32,835 nucleotides of DNA from a delta proteobacterium NaphS2 (lineage in GTDB: Bacteria > Desulfobacterota > DSM-4660 > Desulfatiglandales > Desulfatiglandaceae): assembly GCA_000179315.1 (NCBI GenBank), contig ADZZ01000067.1:1-32835 (forward strand), given 5' to 3'. A program made the position numbers and the translations under genes. Positions 24,758 through 32,835 of the stretch are shown in pieces (position 1 is the first letter of the stretch; the number at the start of each line of letters is the position of its first letter). The notes under the pieces are model-generated. The model worked only from the letters and a program-made list of their open reading frames with translations, was not told the origin of the DNA and did not search any database.

Positions 24758-26231
24758 CTGAAGTTTCACAGAAAATGCCCCCGGCTTGATCAGCCGACCA
24801 TGCGCAGCAACGCCTCCAGGAAAGATTTTCGGGGCAGTTTGTTGTCTTGGTTGCAAACGGCATGAAAATCATCGCTCAATGCGGACTTAGCGATGATATG
24901 TCTCAGGTCGGAAAAGGCGAAACTGTTGCGACCCTTGACCTTGTGCCTGCGTTCGGGAATGTTTTCGAGCCGTGAACCATAGATCCAAATGATTGTTGCG
25001 GCCATTATGGAAAAATTGATGTGATTGATCACTGCCTGTGCATTGCGGGTTTGGCTTTTGCTGCTTCCAATGTCTTGCTTGATCTCCTTGAAACCCGACT
25101 CGATTTTCCACCTGGCCCCATAATACTCGATAATTTGCTCAACCGACAGCTTCAAGTCCGTGGAGAAGATTGCGATCCACTGTGTTTTTCGAAAGACCCA
25201 GACAACCCGGACAGGGCACTTGAGTGTTTTGAGCATAACGATTTGGGAGTATGCGTTGACTTCACGGTATTTTCCGTACAGGAAGACGTGATAGGTTGAA
25301 GCGTACGCCATGAATGCCGCCGCCATTTCAGCGCACGAACCCAACCTGCTGCCATATTTTTTGGGTCTTCCCGGCTTTTTGGAAGAACCGATCTTGGGGA
25401 TGGAGTACAGTACGGTATTGGAACGTAATCTTGAAAGCAAATGAACAAAATTTCCGAGTTTAGTGCGGAGGGGTTTGAACAGGCCGTTATTTCCGAACCA
25501 GCTGTCACAAACGATTATTATGTCAACGCCGGCAAAGTGTTGAGCTACCTGAATTACCATCTCGACAGCTTGTTGGAGTTTGGTTTGGAAAGAAACGACC
25601 TTTCCGGCAACCCTCATATTGTCCGATTTGGCATTTATGGCCTTTTGGGGCAAATAAAATCGCTGTGAAAGGGGGAGACAAGCCCATCGTCCTTTGATGA
25701 CCTTTAACAGACCAATAAGAACCACATTCTGTGCCCATGGATATTTGGATTGATTGTCCTTTGCGGCATGATCGAAGATATGAGAACATCCGAAGATGTT
25801 GCGACCTGTCTTTGGATTGATGAAATCATCTAATGCGATCATAAGTCGCCCATCGGACAAGGGGTCAGGAATGAGGTGCCATAAGGCGGCCCATAGGTTA
25901 TGCCATGGTATTTTGTTGGAAGCCATAAAGGTGTAGAATCGACGTTTGTTAATGTTGAGCCCAAACAAGGTATTGAGGCAACGCAACACGTTTGAAGAGA
26001 TAGATGAAGTGAAAGGGATGATGAAAGCCAGGATGGCATAAGAGAACCAGTGTGCTCGTTCCCTGCCGAGATTGGTGGAAGAACAGCAATTCCCGGTTGC
26101 TGTTGAAAGGCCCAATATCAGTGTAACTTGAAATTCGCTTTTCGTAAAGCCTTGGCATTGAAAGTTCTTGAAAAAGCGCATTATGGAGTTCTTTTTCAAA
26201 AAAAAGCGTCAAAACTGCAAATAAATTTCAG
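24758..26231 (-). mobile_element. IS4-family element, copy 2 (complete)
   Basis: The right end at 24758 (CTGAAGTTTCAC) is fixed by comparison with copy 1. The left end is placed at 26231, where CTGAAATTTATT on the minus strand is an imperfect inverted repeat of the right end. The size is about 1.47 kb. No target duplication is visible (GAC on one side, GAAAAC on the other), so the element has probably recombined. It disrupts the DUF4276-like gene. Confidence 0.75.
24790..26181 (-). CDS. IS4-family DDE transposase
   Basis: This is an intact 463-aa transposase. Catalytic Asp lies in LMIALDDFINPKTGR, the second Asp in IIVCDSWFGNNG, and the Glu in the IS4 signature Y-(2)-R-(3)-E-(6)-K of YGARWKIESGFKEIK. 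The DHAAKDNQSK segment is also typical of this group. The first ATG is 26181 (MRFFKNFQCQGF); a TTG at 26199 would add six residues, and neither has a clear ribosome binding site. Only one amino-acid difference from copy 1 is seen across their shared part, so transposition or duplication was recent. Confidence 0.88.
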   Translation of the reverse strand: MRFFKNFQCQGFTKSEFQVTLILGLSTATGNCCSSTNLGRERAHWFSYAILAFIIPFTSSISSNVLRCLNTLFGLNINKRRFYTFMASNKIPWHNLWAALWHLIPDPLSDGRLMIALDDFINPKTGRNIFGCSHIFDHAAKDNQSKYPWAQNVVLIGLLKVIKGRWACLPLSQRFYLPQKAINAKSDNMRVAGKVVSFQTKLQQAVEMVIQVAQHFAGVDIIIVCDSWFGNNGLFKPLRTKLGNFVHLLSRLRSNTVLYSIPKIGSSKKPGRPKKYGSRLGSCAEMAAAFMAYASTYHVFLYGKYREVNAYSQIVMLKTLKCPVRVVWVFRKTQWIAIFSTDLKLSVEQIIEYYGARWKIESGFKEIKQDIGSSKSQTRNAQAVINHINFSIMAATIIWIYGSRLENIPERRHKVKGRNSFAFSDLRHIIAKSALSDDFHAVCNQDNKLPRKSFLEALLRMVG

Positions 26232-26916
26232 GAAAACCTGGACATTTGGCGAACGATGGTTCATGATTCACTCCCATAAATGTCATGAAACATCAAAGCC
26301 AACAGAAAAAGGGAAGGTTAGCTTCTCGAAAGTATCTTAGTGCTGATCCACTGTTCGAGGGTCTGCATAAAGATTTTTTGGGAGTATCGGACTACCGTGA
26401 GGGTAATCCGGAAATATCAATGGCAGACGCCTTGATGTCTGGCTTTGCCGTTTTCTCTCTCAAAGATCCGTCCCTGCTTGCTTTTGACAAACGAAGACAA
26501 GCCGCTGAGAATTTAGAAAGCATTTATCATGTAGAAAGTATACCTTGTGACTCGCAGATGCGAACGATTCTGGATGAAGTAGACCCTGTGGAAATTCGAC
26601 CTGCGTATAAGAATATTTTTAGTAAATTGCAAAGAGGCAAAGCTCTGGAGCGCCTGGCTTTCTTCCAGGGATGCTATCTGTTATCTTTGGACGGAACAGG
26701 CTACTTTTCCTCGAAGAAAATTTTCTCTGATAATTGTCTGCAAAAAGTAAACAAAAAGACCGGCGAAATCACCTATTACCAACAGATGCTGGGGGCGGCA
26801 ATTGTTCATCCCGATCTCAAAGAGGTCATTCCGTTAGCCCCGGAGTTCATAATCAAACAAGACGGCCAAAGCAAGAACGATTGTGAGCGTAATGCCGCAA
26901 AACGTTTCTTCGACAG

Positions 26917-26970
26917 TCTTAGAAAGGACCATCCACACCTGCCCGTTATCATTACCGAAGATGCCCTAAG
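26917..26970. repeat. 54-bp direct repeat, left copy
   Basis: This is identical to 28359-28412 and begins TCTTAGAAAGG and ends GCCCTAAG. It is part of the outer transposase coding sequence (LRKDHPHLPVIITEDAL) and is duplicated on both sides of the ISAzo13-type element. The length is unusually large for a target-site duplication. Confidence 0.9.
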
Positions 26971-27023
26971 AATCTGTCCATAAATAACTTGAACAAATAG
27001 CGTCATTATGCTATCGGTAATTT

Positions 27024-28349
27024 ATGGAAAATAAAATCGAACCGATAGTGAATGAAAAGTTTAATACGCTCCTTCCAATTCTTGATGAAAAAGGCCGTCG
27101 CCTGTGGGCTGCCGCAGAGGCAAAATCTCTTGGTCGTGGTGGTATACTGTTCAAGATAATGTTTTTGGGGTAGATCTCGTTGGAAAACCCATATTTTTAA
27201 GGGCGTTCGGCATTGCCAACCCAAAATCTTTTTCTTAAAGTGTATATATCAGCTGTTTCCAAGGCTACAGGCCTTTCAAGAACAACTATTTATCAGGGCC
27301 TCAAAGAAATTGAACCGTCAAATGCTGCAAAGCCTGCTACCAATCGAACACGGGCCAGAGGGGGTGGTCGAAAACCTATTACCAAGGTCAACCCGATCAT
27401 CCTTCGTGACTTGGAAGGGATGGTTGAACCAACCACCCGAGGCGATCCCGAATCGCCACTGCGCTGGACATGCAAAAGCACGAGGCAGCTGTCGAGAGCT
27501 TTGCAGGTTATGGGGCACAAAATCGGTCGGCAAAAGGTATCGGAACTGTTGGCCGATTTGGGTTACAGTCTCCAAGCGAACCGCAAGGTTCGTGAAGGTT
27601 CCCGTCATCCGGACCGCGATGCCCAGTTTCGCTATATTTACAACCAGGTAAAAGTATTTCAGGAGAATAACCAACCGGTTATTTCTGTTGACACCAAGAA
27701 AAAGGAGCTTGTTGGAGATTTTAAAAACGCAGGCCGGGAATGGCAACCAAAAGGACAACCGGATTCTGTCCGAGTACACGATTTTGCTGACAAAAATTTG
27801 GGCAAGGTTAACCCATATGGTGTATATGATCAGACAGCAAATGTTGGCTGGGTCAGCGTTGGCATTGATCATGACACATCATCCTTTGCTGTCGAGAGTA
27901 TCCGTCGTTGGTGGAAAAGAATGGGCCAGCAAACTTATCCGGAAGCAAAACAACTTCTCATAACGGCGGATGGAGGCGGTAGTAACGGATATCGAATTCG
28001 GCTTTGGAAAATTGAACTTCAACGGTTTGCAGATGACCAAGGTCTTGAAATCTCCGTGTGCCATCTCCCTCCTGGCACAAGCAAATGGAATAAAATTGAA
28101 CATCGAATGTTCAGTCATATCAGCATGAATTGGCGTGGCAAGCCGTTGACGAGTCACGAGGTAATTGTGAATCTGATAGCCAACACAACCACTCGACAAG
28201 GCCTTAAGATTCAGGCTGAGATTGACTCCAACAGTTATCCAAAGGGGATCAAAGTAACTGACACCGAACTTGAGAACGTCAATTTGTTTAAGGCCGATTT
28301 TCATGGCGAATGGAACTATTCTATTCGCCCTAAATGTTCAAGTTATTAA
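27024..28349 (+). pseudogene. ISAzo13-family transposase disrupted by a small insertion
   Basis: The gene begins at ATG 27024 (MENKIEPIVNEKF) and reads LDEKGRRLWAAAEAKSLGRGGI. It is then broken by 102 extra bases and resumes with SAVSKATGLSRTTIYQGLKE. Without the extra bases it would encode 407 aa. Family marks are PLRWTCKSTRQLSRAL, GYSLQANRKVREGSRHPDRD, catalytic Asp in VISVDTKKKE, Asp in ITADGGGSNG and Glu in WNKIEHRMFSHISMNW. The insertion keeps the frame (34 codons) but adds a TAG at 27171-27173. A truncated product from TTG 27213 is conceivable but would lack the N-terminal helices. Confidence 0.85.
27147..27242. mobile_element. Tiny MITE-like element inserted in the ISAzo13 transposase
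   Basis: About 96 bases interrupt the transposase. The ends form imperfect inverted repeats of about 24 bases: left CTGTTCAAGATAATGTTTTT, right (complemented) CACTTTAAGAAAAAGATTTT, both continuing into GGG. The element is flanked by TATA (27143-27146) and TATATA (27243-27248), where the uninterrupted gene would have had a single TATA. TA-type target duplication points to mobilisation by a Tc1/mariner-IS630-type transposase. No coding capacity is seen. Confidence 0.7.
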
Positions 28350-28358
28350 CGGACAGAC

Positions 28359-28412
28359 TCTTAGAAAGGACCATCCACACCTGCCCGTTATCATTACCGA
28401 AGATGCCCTAAG
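28359..28412. repeat. 54-bp direct repeat, right copy
   Basis: This is identical to 26917-26970. The outer transposase reading frame continues from the end of this copy, so one copy is the original target and the other arose on insertion of the ISAzo13-type element. Confidence 0.9.
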
Positions 28413-29076
28413 TTCGAATGCGCCACACATAAGGGAGGCGGAAAAATACAATCTTCATTACATTCTGGGTGTGAAGAAGGGGGATCATCCTTTCCTGTTC
28501 AGAAAAGTGGAAGAGGCACAAGAAAATGGCGAAGCTGTTCAATTTGAATTGGTCGATAATGATAATCCGCAAAAAACGCATCGTTTCCTTCTCGTTAACC
28601 ACCTCCCCCTGAATGAATCAAATCAGGATTTGCTGATCAATTTCCTGGAATACTGGGAAATCACGTCAGAAAAGACGCAACATTTCAGCTGGGTTACTGA
28701 TTTTACCATAACAAAGGGAAACTCTTATGAACTTATGCGAGGCGGTCGTGCACGCTGGAAAATAGAAAATGAGACGTTCAATACCCTCAAGAATCAAGGC
28801 TATCATTTCGGTCATAACTATGGGCTCGGAAAGAAAAATCTGAGTGTAGTCTTTGTGATGCTCATGATGCTGGCTTTTTTAGTCGACCAAACACAGCAAC
28901 TCTGTTGTCCCCTGTTTCGAGCTACATGGCATAAGATGGGCAGCAAACGAGAACTTTGGGATCGTATGCGATCCTTGTTTAGAGATTTTGCGTTCAAATC
29001 GATGAGGATGCTTTACGAAGCCCTTTTTTACGGGATGAAATTCCAACCGCCGATAATTTTATATGATGACGATTGA

Positions 29077-29744
29077 ATGCAAGATGCACTATACCAATGA
29101 AAAAAAGCGTCAATTCCAGAAAAATTGGTATTTGCCGGTAAGGGACATCTGTGCGGTAAATCATATGGGATTGGTTTTAGGTCTTTTTTTTGCCCCTTGT
29201 TTCATCAAAAATTGACCGGCCAAACGAGGAATTTCAGCTAATTCTCAGCAAGGCTCTTTGACAGCGGTATCTATTTTGTAGAAATGTTAAGACTTTTCCA
29301 GGCTTGTGGGGGAGCCAAAACACCAACCGCAAATATTACCAAAAACAGCGCTTCATTTCAGGAAATTGAACCGATCTAAAAGCTAACCAACTGTATTGAT
29401 AAACGATTTTACTCGACCGTTTCTTGATACATTTGACTATCAGTACTCCAAAAAGCGCGCTTTTTCTGCCTTATCCGTATATGTGAAATTGTACGCACCT
29501 TTCAATCACTGCCAGACGCACCCCGGGAAAGGGAGACAAAACGGTATAACAATCTGAATAGACATGAACAATTTCCAATTTCATGGTCTTAAACGGCTTT
29601 CCGATAATACCACAAAAAATGCATATTTTCTGCAAAAACCCTGAAAATGTCTTGAAATCGACCAGAATAATGTGTATTATTTCCATACTACACATATGCC
29701 GCATTTGGTTTCCAAAAACATATTTTTTAGGACATACGGATAAC
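29077..29744. other. Intergenic stretch between transposase genes
   Basis: About 670 bases of A/T-rich sequence have no supportable gene. A minus-strand open frame at 29471-29863 largely shadows the following transposase and has a poor composition. The outer IS probably ends somewhere here, but I could not pair its ends. The last 15 bases hold an AGGA-type ribosome binding site (about 29729) for the next gene. Confidence 0.5.
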
Positions 29745-31748
29745 ATGGTTTTTACGGAGTCCACGAGAAAGTATTTCGAGAGAATTCCGCATCGAGTGAG
29801 AAGCGCATTAGCGAATTCGAAGTCACCTGTCCCATTCGAATATGAAGACGAGCCTTTTTTCAAATCTTATGAGGCGCTCTATCGTTTATGGACGAATCGG
29901 GACAGCCAACGGTCCGTTGCTGAATCACACGGAATAAGCAGGCGAAAGCTGGTAGAACTGGAACAATCCTTTGTTCATTGTGGCGCATTAGGTCTTCTGC
30001 CGAAACTTTCTTTTCTGGAAATCGATGCTCGGCTTGAGCAGCTCGTTGTTTTGATTAAACGCGCCAGGCCGCATGAACGATCCAACCATGCGTTACGGAT
30101 TTCTGAAGCGCTTGGGTTTCCCGGAGGGGACCTGGAAATCATTCGTCTGGTTCAACGGTGCCACGGGTATGGGCATCGCATGAAAGAAAAAGATATCCGT
30201 TATTTCGAGGAGCTTCAGCATATCCTCAACTCCGCGGCCAGACAAAGGGCGAAGAAAAAAGCGATGCATGATGCGGAAAGTCGGACGAAAAGCTTTCTAA
30301 ACTTCAATCGAGATCATCTGCAACAACGGATCGAACTGATGAAAGCCCTTTCTCAAATCCCCAAGAAACGGCAGGTTCGACCCGTGCTGACACGCTTCGG
30401 AATTTCTCCCAATCGCTTTTATGTGCTTAAAAATCGGTATATGGTTTATGGCGTATGGGGGTTGGTGGATTTGGTACAGCAGGGCCGAACCAGAGAAAAG
30501 ATTTCCGCCGAACTTGAACTCCAAATCATTGAACAACGGCTCATGGATCCTTCCCTGTCCGCGCCCAAAATGATAAAAAAACTGAACCTGAAATGTTCAA
30601 CGGCCAATGTTCAAAAAATCTATAAGCGGTGGGGGTTGGCAAAAATAAAAAGCCCTGTTTCTATCCGGGGGGTTCTGTCCGCTCCTGTTCCCGAAAAAGT
30701 TGAGAGAAAGGACACGGACCCAAGCCAATCGGTAAAATCACGCATTCCCGATTTGATTGAACAGGCAAGACTCAAGGTGAACCCGTCGTTTGCCCGTTTT
30801 GCCAAGGCCCTGTTTCACCGTAAGGTATCCATCAGCAATCCCGGCGCTATTATTGCGGCACCCTTTCTGGATCAATTAGGCGTTGTGGAAGCACTGCACA
30901 CTTACGGTCCGGAGAACTTCCGGCCAACGGATATCACAAACAATATCATTGTCAATGTGTTGCGCATTATTGCGGGTTTCCCAACCATCAATGATTATAC
31001 CATGAACTCGGATCGGTCCGTGGCGATTGGCGCCGGGCTCTCCTTAAACCCCGGCAAAAGCCGCTTCTACGACTCTTTGACAAACTTCGGTTTGAACATC
31101 TGCAGGCATGCGAAATGATGCATCCTGCCGGGCCAGGAACTCAATCTTATTGAAGGCAGGCATATTGCCGTGGATTACCATTGTGATCCCTGCGACAGCC
31201 GGTATCCTGAAGACAAGGCGTTGTCCAAGTCCCCGGATAAAAACGGCAATCTGGTGTATGCCCACCGACCCCAAATCATTTGGGACAGCATGAATAACAC
31301 CATCATCAATATTGCATACTGCGAAGGCAGGTCCCGTGCCCCTTCCGCGTTATTCAAGTTTTGCGAGGAAAATCTCTTCAAAATCATTGATGTGGATGTG
31401 ATCGAAGAAATCTATGCGGATTCTGAATATACCGGTGAAAAACAGTTGATTTACCTCATGGTCCGCTCTGATTCCCACATCACCATGTGCCTGAAGCAGA
31501 ATCCGAAAATCAAAAAGTGGAAAGAAGAAACCATCAAACAGAAAAAATGGCGGGATTACGAAGAAAACTATCGCATTGCAAGCCGTGATTTCATCTTACC
31601 AGAGACCGGCAAAGGTTTTCGATTTATTGTCAAACAAAACAAGGAGACTCTGGAAACACGGTGTTTCGGGAGCACACATACCGACTACAGCCCGATCAAA
31701 ATCCTGAACTCATACCACGTCAGGTGGCCGGTTGAGCTTCAACGCTAA
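29745..31748 (+). pseudogene. Degraded transposase (internal stop, 3' truncation)
   Basis: ATG 29745 (MVFTESTRKYFERIPHR) opens a long N-terminal part with helix-turn-helix features: SQRSVAESHGISRRKLVELE and a second HTH-like segment around LSAPKMIKKLNLKCSTANV. The catalytic part follows after a TGA at 31116-31118 in the same frame: IAVDYHCDPCDSRYPED, AEIYADSEYTGEKQL-like (IYADSEYTGEKQLI here) and SYHVRWPVE, then it ends abruptly at 31748. The TGA region is better explained by two compensating indels: the shifted frame reads RFEHLQACEMMHPAGP between about 31087 and 31130. The C-terminal tail after WPVE is missing. The gene is not functional. Confidence 0.75.
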
Positions 31749-32071
31749 TCTTAACCGAACCAGCCTTGCTAATGAAAACTGAACCATTGGGGCTTTGAAC
31801 TTAAACCTCAATTGGAGTTGTGTGGTCTGCCGAGACTTAGATCCCTTGAGCGAAACTGGTTCACGGATGGGTTTCTGTTGTGGGAGACAGTTTTGAACGG
31901 GATCAAGACACGCGAAAATATTGAACGAAAAAAAGACAGCGGAAGAGAGATTCAGTTTACTTTCGTGGAGTTATGTGGAAAATCTGCATTTGGTTCCATT
32001 TTCGGGTATGATTTTGGGGAGTTAATATAGACCCACTGAGCGATGGGGGGTCTGATTTATTAAAAAAGGTA
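31749..32071. other. Unassigned stretch before a strong terminator
   Basis: An open frame at 31812-32030 (72 aa, with segments RSLERNWFTDGFLLWETV and FGSIFGYDFGELI) ends shortly before the terminator. It has no recognisable family or ribosome binding site and may be the tail of a broken gene. A six-base hairpin AGACCC/GGGTCT (32029-32034, 32048-32053) overlaps its stop. Confidence 0.3.
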
Positions 32072-32105
32072 AGGCCCGAAGTTGCCGCTTCGGGCCTCTT
32101 TTTTT
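32072..32105 (+). terminator. Strong rho-independent terminator
   Basis: A perfect ten-base stem AGGCCCGAAG (32072-32081) / CTTCGGGCCT (32088-32097) with a six-base loop is followed by CTTTTTTT. On the minus strand the same stem is followed by TACCTTTTTT, so it can act in both directions. Confidence 0.9.
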
Positions 32106-32254
32106 GGGAAAAACAGAAGCAGACCGTCTTCCCCGGACAATATAAAGCATACCCATCATAGGTCTGCTTTTGATCCTTTTCAAGATCAAAGGCGTCATGC
32201 CCTTAAGGCTTCTAAAAAAAAATCCAGTGTAAAAGTTGTGGATTCATTTTCCAT

Positions 32255-32596
32255 GTGTGCCGGAGCTGTTTCAGAGGCCAGGCGTACTGTAGCGATCAAT
32301 GTCGTGAACAAGCCCGCACGGAACAGCGACGACAAGCACAACGCCGTTACCGGCAAACAGAAAAAGGCCGCAAAGCCCATCGGAGGGCGGAACGTCGGCG
32401 AAGAATAAAAAAAAGTAAAAAAACCGTGGATGATCAGGGTTCAACACCCCCGTCATCCGGTGATAAGGTGCCCTCCAGGTGGTCCGGCGTGGGTCCGAGA
32501 TGCCGTTTTTGCGGCTCATGGGGTGTTATTGTGAAAGATTTTCCCCGCCGAGGCTACGGCAATCATCCACAAACTGTTCCGGAGGTGTTCACATGA
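32255..32596 (+). CDS. Zinc-ribbon-like, arginine-rich mobile-element-associated protein
   Basis: The product has a Cys-rich start (CRSCFRGQAYCSDQC) followed by a very basic helical region (EQRRQAQRRYRQTEKGRKAH and beyond) and a second Cys pair (CRFCGSWG). Only GTG 32255 is available as a start (113 aa). In the same frame back to 32216 the sequence reads KIQCKSCGFIFHV, which supplies another CxxC knuckle that clearly belongs to the protein, but no standard start codon lies there. A run of nine A bases (32214-32222) suggests a frameshift or a lost start. The stop overlaps the next start (ATGA). Proteins of this look occur beside insertion sequences; function unknown. Confidence 0.55.
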   Translation: MCRSCFRGQAYCSDQCREQARTEQRRQAQRRYRQTEKGRKAHRRAERRRRIKKSKKTVDDQGSTPPSSGDKVPSRWSGVGPRCRFCGSWGVIVKDFPRRGYGNHPQTVPEVFT

Positions 32597-32835
32597 TGGT
32601 TAAAAAGCCTCTTTTTCCAAAACGAATACGCAAAATCGCCGGCGGTTTTGCCTTTATTGAACATCGCTTTTTGCGAAAGGGTTTTTGGGAGAGCCTGAGT
32701 CATATTGAACTGCTGCTCTACATTTTTCTGGTGGTGGTATCTGACAAAAACGGGCTGTCTTATTACGGCTACGACAAAATCTGCCGGATTCTAAGGGTGG
32801 ATGCAGATCAATATATCAATGCCCGTAATCGCTTC
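32593..32835 (+). CDS. HTH-like mobile-element-associated protein (partial, runs off the window)
   Basis: Eighty-one codons are visible. GGAGGT (32581-32586) precedes two possible starts, 32593 and 32596. The protein begins MMVKKPLFPKRIRK, then GFAFIEHRFLRKGFWESLSH and IELLLYIFLVVVSDKNGLSY, and is followed by a probable winged-helix region (YGYDKICRILRVDADQYINA). It overlaps the zinc-ribbon gene stop by four bases, so the two form a pair. The pair probably heads an insertion-sequence operon with the transposase beyond the window, which is inference. Confidence 0.6.
   Translation, partial: MMVKKPLFPKRIRKIAGGFAFIEHRFLRKGFWESLSHIELLLYIFLVVVSDKNGLSYYGYDKICRILRVDADQYINARNRF

Larger units (their letters stand above)
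26973..28357 (+). mobile_element. ISAzo13-type insertion sequence
   Basis: Terminal inverted repeats are clear. The left end at 26973 reads TCTGTCCATAAATAACTTGA and the right end, complemented from 28357, reads TCTGTCCGTTAATAACTTGA. The element is about 1.39 kb including the small insert inside it, and is flanked by the 54-bp direct repeats with one or two extra bases at each junction. Confidence 0.85.
26285..29076 (+). pseudogene. DDE transposase gene interrupted by an ISAzo13-type element
   Basis: Joining 26285-26970 to 28413-29076 restores one frame across a split Ser codon and gives a 449-aa transposase. It contains the catalytic Asp in LLSLDGTGYFSSKK, Asp in VIITEDAL and Glu in RARWKIENETFNTLKNQGYH. 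The catalytic set resembles the IS4-like superfamily, but I cannot name the group. The reading frame is broken by the inserted element plus a 54-bp duplication. The ends of this outer IS could not be located. An eight-base inverted repeat (ATACCAAT 29091-29098 / ATTGGTAT 29124-29131) lies just after the stop. Confidence 0.8.

Noticed and set aside
26203-29113. AAAAAAGCGTCAA direct repeats as ends of the outer IS
   Set aside because: The copies are in the same orientation, not inverted, and most of the match is an A-run.
31116-31118. Second selenocysteine codon
   Set aside because: No SECIS-like GGUCU hairpin was seen, the gene is a truncated transposase, and compensating indels explain the stop.

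Overview
The window looks like an accessory region of a strictly anaerobic, probably sulfate-reducing bacterium of the Desulfobacterota (former Deltaproteobacteria). This is inferred from the gene content: a selenocysteine formate dehydrogenase, a radical-type 4-hydroxybutyryl-CoA dehydratase, a DUF2080 protein, a menaquinone-type prenyltransferase and dense insertion sequences. No rRNA, tRNA or CRISPR array was seen.

Layout. 1-788: 3' part of an IS4-type element. 1077-4059: Sec-containing formate dehydrogenase (fdhA, read through an in-frame UGA with a SECIS hairpin), an unknown 249-aa protein and a DUF2080 protein. 4060-4662: no intact gene; it holds a probable acyl-CoA-ligase remnant and a very good sigma70 promoter. 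4663-8312: succinyl-CoA-synthetase-like beta and alpha subunits, a UbiA/MenA prenyltransferase and a CPBP-type membrane protease. 8419-11182 (minus): secreted HAD phosphatase and exported sulfatase. 11228-12381: transposase remnant, an orphan hypothetical gene and a CopG/BrnA-like antitoxin. 12485-19262 (minus): one long operon of nucleotide-sugar dehydrogenase, a branched-chain amino-acid type ABC transporter (livKHMGF) and a 56-aa gene. 19263-19803: divergent regulatory region with a highly structured leader. 19804-24313: 4-hydroxybutyryl-CoA dehydratase followed by a GlpA/LhgO-like flavoprotein, an HcnB-like flavoprotein and a DUF1667 Fe-S protein, all tightly coupled. 24375-32835: mobile-element graveyard.

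The metabolic genes fit CoA-ester chemistry in an anaerobe. A LIV-type uptake system is divergent from an operon that dehydrates a 4-hydroxyacyl-CoA and contains a three-protein flavin/Fe-S oxidoreductase. A CoA ligase (sucCD-like) and a formate dehydrogenase lie in the same accessory block. That these act in one pathway is inference.

The two most unusual observations are (i) LivG (13383-14564), whose ABC ATPase domain contains about 136 extra residues predicted to form four transmembrane helices between the Walker A and Q-loop regions, with charges obeying the positive-inside rule; and (ii) a four-gene dehydratase/flavoprotein/DUF1667 operon behind an RNA leader with a possible pseudoknot and an 11-bp perfect long-range stem. 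The right part also preserves a three-level nest: a ~96-bp MITE-like element inside an ISAzo13-type transposase, itself inside another transposase and flanked by an unusually long 54-bp direct repeat. The ~24 kb between 789 and 24757 is bracketed by near-identical inverted IS4 copies.
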